Shown here: piece after piece, positions 15,834 through 24,432 of the stretch
Position numbering within the stretch: position 1 is the first letter of the stretch
How the letters are laid out: each line of letters begins with the position of its first letter
NCBI RefSeq assembly: GCF_010119935.1
Contig: NZ_CP048209.1
Coordinates: 788,001-852,000 of the forward strand
Source of the DNA: Paenibacillus lycopersici
Lineage (GTDB): Bacteria > Bacillota > Bacilli > Paenibacillales > Paenibacillaceae
Direction of reading: 5' to 3'
Length of the DNA: 64,000 nucleotides
The notes under the pieces: model-generated
What the model was told of the DNA's origin: nothing
The model's input: the letters and a program-made list of their open reading frames with translations, nothing else
The model's database searches: none
Program-made: the position numbers and the translations under genes

Positions 15834-17243
15834 TTGTCCGTGACCACACCAATCGGAGTCATGATCGAGGAAGGACCGCAAGCTTGGGAAATCGTACAGC
15901 AGCGGGGCGGCAGCGCCGCAATTGCGCTTGTAGGCAGCTGGAAGCTGCCCGATGGCGGCGGGGCGAAGGGGCAAGTGTATGCGCGGGTCGTCAGGGAAGA
16001 TTCGGGCGAGGAGGTCGTGACGTGGACGCCGGCCGAAACGGATCCGAGCGCCGGCACATGGCGGCTTCGGCTCGAGCGGGTTCCCGCCGGAGGCTTGTAC
16101 CGGCTGGAAACGTCGCTGCAGGCGGACGGCAATACGGCCATGGAATGGAACGTCCGCGGGGACATGATTCATCATTGGGGCGTAGGCGATCTGTGGGTCA
16201 TCGCGGGCCAGAGCAATGCGGCCGGTTACGGTAAAGGGCCTGTCGTCGATCCGCCGGAATTCGGCGTGCATCTGCTTCGCAACAGCGGACGATGGGATTT
16301 GGCCACGCATCCGTTTAACGAATCGACGCGCACGATCCACACAGAGAACCGGGAGACGGCCAACCCTGGCCATTCGCCGTTCCTGGCATTCGCGCGGCTC
16401 GTCAAACGGGAGACCGGATGGCCGATCGGACTGGTGCAGACCGCGCTCGGGGGCTCGCCGCTCAGCAAATGGAACCCGGCCGAGGATGGCGAGCTGTACC
16501 GGATGATGCGCGGCGTGGTCGAATCCGTAGGCGGCAGCGTGCGCGGCGTGCTATGGTATCAGGGCTGTTCCGATTGTTCGCCGGAGCTGTCGGCTACCTA
16601 TCTGGACCGATTCCGCCATATGGTCGATTCGTGGCGCGCGGATTTCGGCGACGAGGCGCTGCCCGTGCTGACGGTGCAATTGAACCGCTTTACGGGTGCC
16701 GATACAACGCCGGAAGACGACGCTTCCTGGGGAACCGTTCGGGAGCAGCAGCGGCGCGCGGCGCGGGAAATTCCGCATGTCACGGTCATACCCGCGATCG
16801 ATTGCCCGTTGTCGGACGAGATCCATAACAGTCCCGCGGGGAATCTGTTGATCGGGGAACGGATGGCGAGAGCCGCGCTGGCGGCCGTATACGGCCAAGA
16901 CGTGCATTTCCGGGCGCCGGAGATCCGGGAGGCGCGGTACATACCGGCGGACGATGCCGGCACGCCGTCCATCGAGCTGCAGTTCGAGCATGTCAAAGGC
17001 TATCTGCTGCCGACCGGCCAGTTGAACCGCCTGTTCACCGTCCAGGACGCCGAAGGAACCGCGGACATTGCCGCATGCACGATCAGCGGTCCGGCTTCCG
17101 TGACCCTGAAGCTTGCGCGCCGGCTCCATGGCCAAGCTTATGTCCATGGCGCCTTCGAGCGAAACCCGATCGTGTATTTGCCGCTGGACAGCGCCACCTA
17201 CATGCCGCTGCTCGCCTTCTACAAGTTTCCGGTCGCGGAATAG
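15834..17243 (+). CDS. sialate O-acetylesterase-like (SASA domain) carbohydrate esterase
   Basis: A 469-aa protein from TTG 15834, preceded by AAGGAGAGGG; GTG 15840 or an upstream TTG at 15693 are alternatives, the last without an SD. An N-terminal beta-sandwich (about 1-115) precedes an SGNH-type SASA domain: nucleophile Ser in IAGQSNAAGYG (near residue 127), WYQGCSDC (243-248; the family usually has WYQGESD) and a C-terminal DEIHNSPAGN with the catalytic Asp/His. Such enzymes deacetylate sialic acids or plant acetyl-xylan. There is no signal peptide at the chosen start, so it is probably cytosolic. Single-gene unit with a terminator at 17333. Confidence 0.82.
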   Translation: MSVTTPIGVMIEEGPQAWEIVQQRGGSAAIALVGSWKLPDGGGAKGQVYARVVREDSGEEVVTWTPAETDPSAGTWRLRLERVPAGGLYRLETSLQADGNTAMEWNVRGDMIHHWGVGDLWVIAGQSNAAGYGKGPVVDPPEFGVHLLRNSGRWDLATHPFNESTRTIHTENRETANPGHSPFLAFARLVKRETGWPIGLVQTALGGSPLSKWNPAEDGELYRMMRGVVESVGGSVRGVLWYQGCSDCSPELSATYLDRFRHMVDSWRADFGDEALPVLTVQLNRFTGADTTPEDDASWGTVREQQRRAAREIPHVTVIPAIDCPLSDEIHNSPAGNLLIGERMARAALAAVYGQDVHFRAPEIREARYIPADDAGTPSIELQFEHVKGYLLPTGQLNRLFTVQDAEGTADIAACTISGPASVTLKLARRLHGQAYVHGAFERNPIVYLPLDSATYMPLLAFYKFPVAE

Positions 17244-17263
17244 CGCGCAGTGCTTACCTCATG

Positions 17264-17330
17264 TGCGAGCCATGACATCCCAAGCCGTGACTGAGCAGAT
17301 GCTCAAGCCATGACCGAGCAAACCATGAAC
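17264..17330 (+). repeat. degenerate repeat between stop codon and terminator
   Basis: Words of the type CAAGCCATGACCGAGCA and CAAGCCGTGACTGAGCA alternate between the esterase stop (17243) and the terminator hairpin at 17333. Confidence 0.5.
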
Positions 17331-17332
17331 GA

Positions 17333-17384
17333 AGAAAGCCCGAAAGCCGGCGACGTGATGTCATCGCAGGCCTTCGGGCTTTCT
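17333..17384. terminator. intrinsic terminator between convergent genes
   Basis: AGAAAGCCCGAA on the left pairs with TTCGGGCTTTCT on the right, with further pairing of GCC/GGC inside. It serves the esterase (plus) and possibly PspA (minus). Confidence 0.7.
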
Positions 17385-17429
17385 ATTCCCCGCAGCGGCT
17401 GTAACCGCTGATTCGCTAACGGTTATTCG

Positions 17430-18155
17430 TTATTCATTGTCCGTCGGCAGCTTCTTGCGGAGCAGCTCCAGCTGCTCGTCAACGAGCGAGCTCTTGCCGG
17501 CGTTCGCGTCAGCCGCCGCATCGGCGCCGCCCGCCGCGCTTCCATACACGCTGCCGCTGCCGTAGCCCTGCGCACCGTACGGGCCGCGGACGGCAAGGCG
17601 GGCTTCCCACTGCGCGATTTTCTCTTCCATGCGCTGGAAGCCGCGGGCGGCGTTGCCGCCTTCGAGGATGGACGGGCCTGCGCTGAAGCTCGGCATGACG
17701 GAACGCGATTGCCGCTGGGCCTGGTGAATGCGGCTGACCAGCTCATCCCGCTTCTTGAGCAGCTGCGGCAGCTCCGCTTTGGCGGTCTCCAGCCGGATGG
17801 CGAGCTCCGCGGCTTGCCGCTTCGCGTTATCATGCCACGTGCCGTACTCGCGCGCCTTCTCCTCGTGGTGCAGCTTCGCCGTCAACGCTTCGCGCGCATG
17901 CGCCTCCTGCCCGGCGCGCATCGCTTCCAGCGCGCGGGCTTCGCAGTGCTCGGCCAGCGCCGATGCTTCGGCGGCTTGCTGCCCCAACCCTTTGGCGAGC
18001 GCTTCCTGCTTCAGCAGCTCATGCTGCACGTTCGCGATCTCTTCCTGGCTTGTGCGGATGTACTGATTCATCATCATTGCCGGATCTTCCATTTTGTCGA
18101 GCAGCTCGTTGGCCGCGGCTTGCGTAATGTTAAACAAACGGTTCAAAATTCCCAT
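17430..18155 (-). CDS. pspA: PspA/IM30-family phage shock protein
   Basis: A 241-aa, almost fully coiled-coil protein that polymerises on the inner membrane face and protects it under envelope stress (LiaH/PspA family). The N-terminus MGILNRLFNITQAAANELLDKMEDPAMMMNQYIR is diagnostic. ATG 18155 is chosen over the ATG at 18164, which directly abuts the SD GGAG; the chosen one has a 9-bp spacer. The last ~40 residues are a Gly/Ala/Ser-rich tail with a charged end (VDEQLELLRKKL). It lies 57 bp after the pspC-like gene. Confidence 0.93.
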   Translation of the reverse strand: MGILNRLFNITQAAANELLDKMEDPAMMMNQYIRTSQEEIANVQHELLKQEALAKGLGQQAAEASALAEHCEARALEAMRAGQEAHAREALTAKLHHEEKAREYGTWHDNAKRQAAELAIRLETAKAELPQLLKKRDELVSRIHQAQRQSRSVMPSFSAGPSILEGGNAARGFQRMEEKIAQWEARLAVRGPYGAQGYGSGSVYGSAAGGADAAADANAGKSSLVDEQLELLRKKLPTDNE

Positions 18156-18212
18156 TTCGTTCATCTCCTACAAGTAAGTGTTTAGTTTTCGGCTGAATGA
18201 CGGACGCTGCAA

Positions 18213-18440
18213 TTAACCGTAATAGCGGAAGGAAGGATCGGGCGACAGCACCTCGAACGGCGCTTTCGGAACGAGCAGGCTGGCTACGATGTAGAGCAGC
18301 AGCGTCGTGCCGAGGCTGAACACGCCCGAAACCAAGAGCACGAGCCGGACGATGGTAGGATCGATGCCGAACCATTGCCCGATGCCGCCGGCGAGGCCGG
18401 TTAATTTGCGGTCCATAGTGGAACGGTACAGTTTTTTCAT
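18213..18440 (-). CDS. pspC: PspC-domain membrane protein
   Basis: A 75-aa protein matching the PspC domain: MKKLYRSTMDRKLTGLAGGIGQWFGIDPTIVRL is followed by one strong transmembrane segment (VLLVSGVFSLGTTLLLYIVASLLV). These proteins sense or modulate membrane stress together with PspA. It is encoded immediately upstream of pspA on the same strand and probably in one transcript. Confidence 0.9.
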   Translation of the reverse strand: MKKLYRSTMDRKLTGLAGGIGQWFGIDPTIVRLVLLVSGVFSLGTTLLLYIVASLLVPKAPFEVLSPDPSFRYYG

Positions 18441-18676
18441 TGCGATTCTCTCCTTTGAGCTGAATTAAGCGATCTTGATCTTGCTGTATGACTGACTGCC
18501 CTAGAGCGTCGTGGCGAATGTTTCGAATGGCGATAGCCAGTTTGTCTTGACCGATGACTTAAGTTTACCGTGAAGCGCGCTTGCCCGAAACGGTCCAGCG
18601 GCGGTCGCGGCAGCCAGCCTTTAGGCGGGGAAGGGCTAAGACCCTAGGCCCCGGCGCGCCGGTCCGGATAAGCGCA

Positions 18677-18719
18677 AAACACCCCGCGTACCGCGCTCTT
18701 GCAAGCGGCATGCGGGGCG
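18677..18719 (-). terminator. intrinsic terminator of the LysM-GH18 gene
   Basis: On the minus strand, CGCCCCGC and GCGGGGTG close a long stem with inner GCCGC/GCGGT pairing, followed by TTTT (18676-18679 on the plus strand as AAAA). The rest of 18441-18676 is upstream sequence of pspC with no gene seen. Confidence 0.6.
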
Positions 18720-18760
18720 TTCAAGCAAATGCGAGACCGAACGAATCGAGTCGAGTTCGA

Positions 18761-18825
18761 CCGATTCATGTCAAGCCATGTCAAGTCAAACCAGATTAAG
18801 TCAAACCAAATCATGCCGCGTCAAG
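18761..18825 (-). repeat. 15-bp tandem repeat beginning at a stop codon
   Basis: Read on the minus strand, the stop of the LysM-GH18 gene lies in CTTGACGCGGCATGATTTGG. It is followed by TTTGACTTAATCTGG, TTTGACTTGACATGG and CTTGACATGAATCGG. Each unit begins YTTGAC and ends TGG or CGG. Confidence 0.65.
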
Positions 18826-20113
18826 GCAGCAGCTTGACGATGTGGAAGTTGTCCTCGAGCAGCAGCCAATTCTGCGGGAAGCTGAGCCCCAGCTTCCAAT
18901 AGCTGATGCCGCGCAGCTTCAGCTCCTTCATCAAATTGAACTTGGCCTGAATGGAACGGGCATCCTCGAACCATACGCGATGCTCCTTGCCGTTATCGTC
19001 CCAATACGTGAAGTGAGGCGCCTGGGCTGCCGCATCGTACAGGATTTCGGCGTTGCGCTCTCTGGCGAGCGAGATGGCGGCTTGAGGACTGATCGCCTTG
19101 GCGTAGGCGCCGCCGGGAACGTAAGGCAGCGTCCAATCGTAGCCGTACAGATTCTGGCCCATGAGGATTTTGTCTGCAGGCATCTCCGTCAGCGCGTATT
19201 CCAGCACGTTGCGGACGGGACCGATCGGGGAGACCGGCATCGGCGGCCCGCCGCTGTAGCCCCATTCGTACGTCATAATAATGACGAAATCCGCAATCTC
19301 GCCGTGCGCCTTGTAATCATGCGCGGAATACCAGGCGCCTTCCTGCGCGGCGCTGGTCTTGGGGGCAAGCGCCGTGGACATCGTAAGGCCGGCCGCGTGA
19401 ATAGGGACGACCGCCTTGCGCAGAAATCGATTGTACGCTTCCCGGTCCGAAGGCAGCAGGTGCTCGATATCGAAATGGATGTCGCGGTAATGCAGGTTTT
19501 TGGCCGTCTCGAGTATATTGGCGATTACTTTATCCTGCAGCGAAGCGTCGCTGAGGAGGAGATGGCCGAGCTCGGCGCTGAACTGGTCGTTCTCCAGGTT
19601 CGTGACGGTCATCATCATGGCCGTGCGCTGTTTCGTCGCGATGCTCTCCAGGTCGCCGAGCGGCGGCAGCGCGAGCGTGCCGTCGCGCTGAATGCGAAAG
19701 CTGGAAGGAGCGAGGTAGGTCAGCAGCGGAGCCGCCTGCCGCGCCGCCTCCGTCAGGGCGGGCGATAAGGTCGTGCCCCGCGCATCGATATACGCGTTCA
19801 CGTAGGCTTGCCTTTTCGGCGGCGGCGGGATATACAGCCTCGTTCCGGCCTGGAGCGCGGCGTTCGAATCCAGCTCGTTGACGTCGGCGAGCCGCGCGGC
19901 GGTCGTGCCGAACCTGCTCGCAATGGACGTCAGCGTATCGCCGGCTCTTACGTAGTAGTATTGGCCGACGATCGGTATGACCAATGCCTGTCCGATGACC
20001 AGCGTATGGGCGGGCGAGATTTCATTGGCCGACGTGATGGCGTCCACCGGAATGCCGTAGGCTTGCGAGAGCCGGTAGAGCGTCTGTCCGGCCTGTACGA
20101 CATGAATTTGCAT
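18821..20113 (-). CDS. spore-cortex-type glycosidase: two LysM domains plus GH18 domain (YaaH/SleL-like)
   Basis: A 430-aa protein. LysM domains occupy residues 1-46 (MQIHVVQAGQTLYRLSQAYGIPVD) and about 50-97 (YYYVRAGDTLTSIASRFGTTAARL). The rest is a GH18 barrel with the catalytic acid in the strand-4 motif HFDIEHL and the barrel-closing YWKLGLSFPQNW. The family hydrolyses N-acetylglucosaminyl bonds in cortex peptidoglycan during germination. ATG 20113 has GGAGGG 7 bp upstream; the longer frame to 20194 lacks an SD. There is no signal peptide, as usual for spore-coat-targeted homologs. Confidence 0.9.
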   Translation of the reverse strand: MQIHVVQAGQTLYRLSQAYGIPVDAITSANEISPAHTLVIGQALVIPIVGQYYYVRAGDTLTSIASRFGTTAARLADVNELDSNAALQAGTRLYIPPPPKRQAYVNAYIDARGTTLSPALTEAARQAAPLLTYLAPSSFRIQRDGTLALPPLGDLESIATKQRTAMMMTVTNLENDQFSAELGHLLLSDASLQDKVIANILETAKNLHYRDIHFDIEHLLPSDREAYNRFLRKAVVPIHAAGLTMSTALAPKTSAAQEGAWYSAHDYKAHGEIADFVIIMTYEWGYSGGPPMPVSPIGPVRNVLEYALTEMPADKILMGQNLYGYDWTLPYVPGGAYAKAISPQAAISLARERNAEILYDAAAQAPHFTYWDDNGKEHRVWFEDARSIQAKFNLMKELKLRGISYWKLGLSFPQNWLLLEDNFHIVKLLP

Positions 20114-20283
20114 CCTGATCCCTCCATGTACATCCGATTGGTCCCGAGAAAACGTCTCTTCTAACGTATTCGCGATCGCTTCCGCGCATGCCATGGTTTT
20201 ATGAGGGCACGCGGGCGGGGCCAGCCGCTCCGCCTGACTACTTCGTCAACCCTCGGGCACCAGCCGCTCCGCCTGCTTCCCCG

Positions 20284-21114
20284 TCAGCCCGCGGGAGTCT
20301 GCGCGCCGACTTGAGCGATGATGGCCTTGATCTTGTTCTCGTATTCGATGACGCGCGATTTGTTCGCCACGATGCTTTGCGATACCGACGCGAGCGCGTT
20401 CAGCGCTTGGAGCGTACCGCTGAAGGAGCCGCTCTTCACGCATGCGTTCAGCGTCTTGACGGTACCGGGGATGCCCTTCTTCATGCCGGAAACGGACGAC
20501 AGGGCGTTCTTGGACTGGGCACGGAGCGAGTCGATGGGCGCGAGGCTCGCCTTCAGGGCTTTGATCTTCTTGGCGGTCGCCGCCTTGGCCTCCGAGAGCG
20601 CCTGTTCGCGGATGCGAATATCGGCACGCGCCAGCTGTACGGCGGGCTTGAGCATTTCCGCCTGCCCGCTCAGCAGGGAGACCAGCGGCTTGAGCTTCAA
20701 CGAGCGCGCGTTCGAGACGTTCTTGTTGATCGCGGTATACTGGTCGAAGAGCGGCTTATACCGCCCGCGCTGCGCAGCAAGCTCGTTCGTCATCCGCTTC
20801 AGCTTCTCCGCGTCGACGAGCTTGATCCGTTTGTTCAAGGCATCGAGCGCCTTGCCGTTGTTCGAGTGGAGCGTCTTGTACTGCTCGTCCAGGAGCGTCT
20901 CTTGCTTCTGGTACGACTGCAGGCTGGACGATTGCGCGTTCAGCTTGTTCTTCATGTCGGCGGGGGCGGCGGCAATATGCTTCGCGAGCGCGGTCTGGGC
21001 GGCGTTGGAAAGCGAGACCGACGCGGCCGACGCGGTGCCCGAAACGAGCAGCATGAAAGCAAACAGCGCAAGCAGCATGGATGAAAACGGCTTCAATCTC
21101 ATAGAATGAAACAT
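20284..21114 (-). CDS. secreted helical protein of unknown function
   Basis: A 276-aa protein with a signal peptide (FSSMLLALFAFMLLVSGTASA, cleavage after ASA). The mature part is predicted almost all helical and rich in Lys, Ala, Leu, Ser and Gln, with heptad-like stretches (MKNKLNAQSSSLQSYQKQETLLDEQYKTL). ATG 21114 has AAAGGAGG upstream. It is transcribed from a promoter at 21241-21269 through a leader with a terminator-like hairpin. No family recognised; a surface or spore-related coiled coil is possible. Confidence 0.75.
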   Translation of the reverse strand: MFHSMRLKPFSSMLLALFAFMLLVSGTASAASVSLSNAAQTALAKHIAAAPADMKNKLNAQSSSLQSYQKQETLLDEQYKTLHSNNGKALDALNKRIKLVDAEKLKRMTNELAAQRGRYKPLFDQYTAINKNVSNARSLKLKPLVSLLSGQAEMLKPAVQLARADIRIREQALSEAKAATAKKIKALKASLAPIDSLRAQSKNALSSVSGMKKGIPGTVKTLNACVKSGSFSGTLQALNALASVSQSIVANKSRVIEYENKIKAIIAQVGAQTPAG

Positions 21115-21157
21115 ACGACAATATTCCTCCTTTGCCGCGGCACTTGTCCGGAAACGC

Positions 21158-21214
21158 AAAAAAACCCGCAAGAAAGGCAGGATTGCCTTTGCTTACGGGT
21201 GCTTCCGACGTAAG
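21158..21214 (-). promoter_or_regulatory. candidate attenuator leader (terminator and competing stem)
   Basis: On the minus strand, ACCCGTAAGCAAAGGC pairs with GCCTTTCTTGCGGGT and is followed by seven T: an intrinsic terminator (21158-21200) placed between promoter and SD of the gene ending at 20284. Just upstream, CTTACG (21209-21214) can instead pair with CGTAAG (21192-21197) inside the terminator's 5' arm, so the two structures are mutually exclusive. No known riboswitch class was recognised. Confidence 0.55.
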
Positions 21215-21240
21215 TGAACCGCGAACATATGTTTTTATTC

Positions 21241-21269
21241 ACTATAGCCGAACTTACAAAATTAGTCAA
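21241..21269 (-). promoter_or_regulatory. SigA promoter of the secreted-protein gene
   Basis: On the minus strand, TTGACT (21264-21269) and TATAGT (21241-21246) are separated by 17 bp. Transcription would start near 21235, well upstream of the attenuator-like hairpin. Confidence 0.7.
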
Positions 21270-21288
21270 GATGAACAGCGGACGCCCG

Positions 21289-21318
21289 TTGCCGGATTTT
21301 CTCATCATACGGTATAAT
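21289..21318 (+). promoter_or_regulatory. SigA promoter of the guanylate-kinase-like gene
   Basis: TTGCCG (21289-21294), an 18-bp spacer and TATAAT (21313-21318). It is divergent from the promoter at 21241. Confidence 0.6.
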
Positions 21319-21411
21319 GGTTGTATTATTGCAGGATTTGGAAATGGCCCTACGCTTCTGCAGCACCGTTTGGCAGCAACGCAAATCGAATGAATTCAGG
21401 AGGCGGAGACG

Positions 21412-21999
21412 ATGAACGTAGAGTCGGATCGCAAGCTGATTTTCGTGTTCACCGGTCCGGACGGCTCCGGGCGCAAGACCGTTGCCGACAGTGTCGGAGC
21501 TACGCTTGGCATTGCCAAGGTGCTTTCGTACGCGACCCGCAAGCCGCGGCCGGGCGAAGTGAATGGCCAGGATTACCACTTCATAACTCCCGAGCTGTAC
21601 GAACAGTTCGAACGCGCAGGCGATTTCATCGAGAGCATCAGCATCGGCGGCAGCCGGTACGGCGTGCGCGGAGAGGATATCGAGCAAAGCCTGCGGCAAG
21701 GCGGCAGCGTGTATCTCATCGTCAATCCGGAAGGCGCGCAGCTGCTCAAGGACCGGTACGGCGACCAAGCGGTGCGGCTGTTCATCTACGCGGACCGGCG
21801 CACGGTGCAGGAGCGCCAGCAGGAGTCGGGCCTCGACGCCGCGATCGTCCAAGCCAAGATGGACCAGTACGAAACGGCGATCGCTTACCAGCCGAATTGC
21901 GAGCACGCTTTCGAGAATTACGATCTTGCGCATACCGTATTCGATATCTCCAATACGCTGGAGCATTATTTGCAGCGAAATTTAGTGGAACGCGATTGA
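21412..21999 (+). CDS. guanylate-kinase-like protein with altered P-loop
   Basis: A 195-aa protein with the guanylate kinase fold. The GMP-binding region is well kept (SYATRKPRPGEVNGQDYHFIT; compare TTRxPRxGExxGxDYxF). The P-loop reads GPDGSGRKT (residues 15-23), where GMP kinases have GPSGVGKGT, so the Walker lysine is Arg21 with Lys displaced to 22. It is probably a paralog of gmk with altered or lost kinase activity. It stands alone, followed by a terminator at 22037, and has no rpoZ or primase neighbour. Confidence 0.8.
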   Translation: MNVESDRKLIFVFTGPDGSGRKTVADSVGATLGIAKVLSYATRKPRPGEVNGQDYHFITPELYEQFERAGDFIESISIGGSRYGVRGEDIEQSLRQGGSVYLIVNPEGAQLLKDRYGDQAVRLFIYADRRTVQERQQESGLDAAIVQAKMDQYETAIAYQPNCEHAFENYDLAHTVFDISNTLEHYLQRNLVERD

Positions 22000-22036
22000 T
22001 CGGGGACTAATCTATGAATAGCTGCCACGGACATAC

Positions 22037-22074
22037 GAAAGCCCGCCCCTTCATGCCGAAGGAGCGGGCTTTCG
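22037..22074. terminator. bidirectional intrinsic terminator
   Basis: CGAAAGCCCGC and GCGGGCTTTCG close a stem with inner CTTC/GAAG pairing. It lies between the convergent genes ending at 21999 and 22141. Confidence 0.8.
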
Positions 22075-22140
22075 CGATTGAAGCCTCATATTACGATAGA
22101 AGCGTCATATACAGCTTGCGGCATTGGAGCGCGCTGCCGG

Positions 22141-23340
22141 TTAAACGGCTGGCAGCGCCTCGACTTTGATGATCTTGCCCTGTCCTTCGTCCAGCCACTT
22201 GCCGTCGGCCGTCTTATGAAGGGTCGAAACGACCGAGACACGGAAATCCTGGAAGGCCGGCCCTTTCGTTTTCTCCACGGTTTGCACGATGTAGACGATG
22301 GCTTCGTCGCCCGAATAATCGACGATGCGGACTTGTTCGTTCGTGTATTTCAAATCATACGTGTCCATGGCGGTTTGCGCGGCTTTCAGCGCTTCGGCAA
22401 TCCCTGGCGCATCCGGGTCGATCACGGCTTTGTACGCGTCCATGTTTTCGTCGTTGGACGCTTGGGTTTCCTGGTCGATCACGGCGAGAATGGCGGCCTT
22501 CTCGTCGGCCGGAACGTCTGCCTCGCGGCTGAGCGCGTCATCCGTGTTCACGTAGTTCATCTGCTGCAGCGCAAGATCGCTGAGCAGCCATTGGTTCTTC
22601 GGGCCGCGTACGAGCTTCAGCTGCATGACGCAGTCGTTGTCCAGGTAGAAGCCGCCGCTTACTTTGGCCGAGTGCTGGCTGATTACGATAACGGCGGCAG
22701 CTGCGTCGAAGCTCACGATGCTCTGCAGCTTCGATGTCGTCCGGACGACGGGATCGCCTTCTTGGGGCGCGCCCTCCGTCTTGATCGCCGCATAGAACGG
22801 CGAAGCCGGATCGATCAGCGACAGGATGCCTGCCTGATCGCCTGCCGTATCATAGGCATCCATCTGCGCGAGATAGGCTTGGAGCTCCTTCGCGTCGGCG
22901 GGCGACGGTCCTTTAGCGCTGATCTTGATCGTTTGCGCCGAAGCGTTCCAATCCACGAGCAAGCCCGTCGATTCGCCCACGAAGCGAAGCGGAACGAGCG
23001 TGCGTCCGTCTTGGACGATCAGTTGAACGGGCTTCGCCGAAGCTTGTCCGTTCACGGTCGCGGCACCGGTCTTGGCGTTCAGCGTCAACGTCGCGGATGC
23101 GGATTTTCCTGTAATCGTCTTGCTCTTCGCATCGTAAGCGACCGTGAATCCGAGGACATTGAACAGCGCTTTGAATTCGACATAGGTCGTACCGTTCGCA
23201 ATCATCGGCGGCGCATCGAAGGCGACCTCCCGATCGCCGACCCATACGGATATCGGCGGCTTGGCGGATGCCGCGGAGGCAAGGCCGGAGAAGGCGAGCA
23301 GCAGGATAACGGAGACGAGTAGTGCAGTGATTTTCTTCAA
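22141..23340 (-). CDS. secreted protein with copper-amine-oxidase-N stalk domain
   Basis: A 399-aa exported protein. TTG 23340 is chosen: GAAAGGTG lies about 8 bp upstream and the signal peptide begins LKKITALLVSVILLLAFSGLASA. A stalk domain of the Cu_amine_oxidN1 type follows (residues 30-135; PPMIANGTTYVEFKALFNVLGFTVAYD and LIVQDGRTLVPLRFVGESTGLLVDW). The C-terminal ~250 residues resemble nuclear-transport-factor-2-like repeats (ALKAAQTAMDTYDLKYTNEQVRIVDYSGDEAIV). These are common cell-wall-associated proteins in Paenibacillus. Exact role unknown. Confidence 0.82.
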   Translation of the reverse strand: MKKITALLVSVILLLAFSGLASAASAKPPISVWVGDREVAFDAPPMIANGTTYVEFKALFNVLGFTVAYDAKSKTITGKSASATLTLNAKTGAATVNGQASAKPVQLIVQDGRTLVPLRFVGESTGLLVDWNASAQTIKISAKGPSPADAKELQAYLAQMDAYDTAGDQAGILSLIDPASPFYAAIKTEGAPQEGDPVVRTTSKLQSIVSFDAAAAVIVISQHSAKVSGGFYLDNDCVMQLKLVRGPKNQWLLSDLALQQMNYVNTDDALSREADVPADEKAAILAVIDQETQASNDENMDAYKAVIDPDAPGIAEALKAAQTAMDTYDLKYTNEQVRIVDYSGDEAIVYIVQTVEKTKGPAFQDFRVSVVSTLHKTADGKWLDEGQGKIIKVEALPAV

Positions 23341-23461
23341 ACGAACACACCTTTCACCAGGAAGTGGAAATACGTTCACAAAGAGTAATATACCGGAATA
23401 TCCCATAATGAACTATCGAACTTTGTGTGACAGTTATTCCCATCCCCCCGGGCGATCGCCT

Positions 23462-24319
23462 TCAGCCCATCCGCGCCCGGTACGTCGTCGGCGCCGCATC
23501 CGTATATTTCTTGAACAGCCGCGAGAAATAAAACATGTCGGAGTAACCCAGAAGCCCGGCAATCTCCATCACCGTCTTATCCGTGTTAAGCAGCAGCTTC
23601 TTCGCCTCCGCGACTTTCAGCCGGTGCATGAACTCCCCGAGCGGATAGCCGGTGTAATCGTGCACGATCCGCCGCATCGTCGGAACGGAGATATGGTGCC
23701 GCGCGGCGATTGCGGCGCTGTCCGGCTTCCCGTATACGGCGCTCGTCACGTCGTCCAGCAGCTGATGGACGAACATGGTCCGGCTGCTCGTCTCCGGCTG
23801 GCGGAAGCGCAGCGACATGTCGAAGAGCAGCGCCTCCAGCGCCAGCGCGGCCCGGTCCTGGTTGGCCGGGACGGCGCTGTCGAGCAGCCGGAAGATGAGC
23901 TCGATTTTGCTGAAGAAGCTTTCGTCCGTGCCGACGAATTTGACGGTCTCGGGCTGCTCGTACCAGCTCGCCAGCCATTCCTGGACGCGCGGACCCTCCA
24001 GCGTGAAATAGTATTCGTCCCAGAAGCCGCCCTCCTCCGGGCCGTACTGGAACACTTCGCCGGGGTAGAGGCAGAACACGGTTCCCGCCTCCACGGTCTG
24101 CCGCGCGCCGTCTCCGGCCTGGTAGTAGCCCCGCCCCGCGCCGATGTAGACGAATGCCCACTGCTCGAACGACGCATCGGTCCGCTGCTGAATCCGGCCG
24201 GGCAGATGGCCCGCATAACGAATGAGGAGCGACTGCACGCGCAGCTTCTTCAGGTCGATGACGTTATCGTATAATCGAATCGGAAGCGGACTGATCATAT
24301 TATCCATGTAGGTTGGCAT
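23462..24319 (-). CDS. AraC-family transcriptional regulator
   Basis: A 285-aa regulator. An N-terminal cupin-like sensing half (EQWAFVYIGAGRGYYQAGDGARQTVEAGTVFCLYPGEVFQYG) is followed by two C-terminal helix-turn-helix motifs (HHISVPTMRRIVHDYTGYPLGEFMHRLKVAEAKKLL and VMEIAGLLGYSDMFYFSRLFKKYTDAAPTTYR). ATG 24319 is preferred, since GGAG directly abuts the in-frame ATG further upstream. It is divergent from the Gfo/Idh gene at 24433 and is the likely regulator of the sugar cluster to 27903. Confidence 0.88.
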   Translation of the reverse strand: MPTYMDNMISPLPIRLYDNVIDLKKLRVQSLLIRYAGHLPGRIQQRTDASFEQWAFVYIGAGRGYYQAGDGARQTVEAGTVFCLYPGEVFQYGPEEGGFWDEYYFTLEGPRVQEWLASWYEQPETVKFVGTDESFFSKIELIFRLLDSAVPANQDRAALALEALLFDMSLRFRQPETSSRTMFVHQLLDDVTSAVYGKPDSAAIAARHHISVPTMRRIVHDYTGYPLGEFMHRLKVAEAKKLLLNTDKTVMEIAGLLGYSDMFYFSRLFKKYTDAAPTTYRARMG

Positions 24320-24432
24320 AATGTGCATTCTCCTGGCGGGTTTGTCATGGTATGTTAAAGACATTATTTAATTACATTAGTCATGCAAGTCAATTATATC
24401 GGGCGGCTTGCGCGAAAGGAAGGGACCACGAC

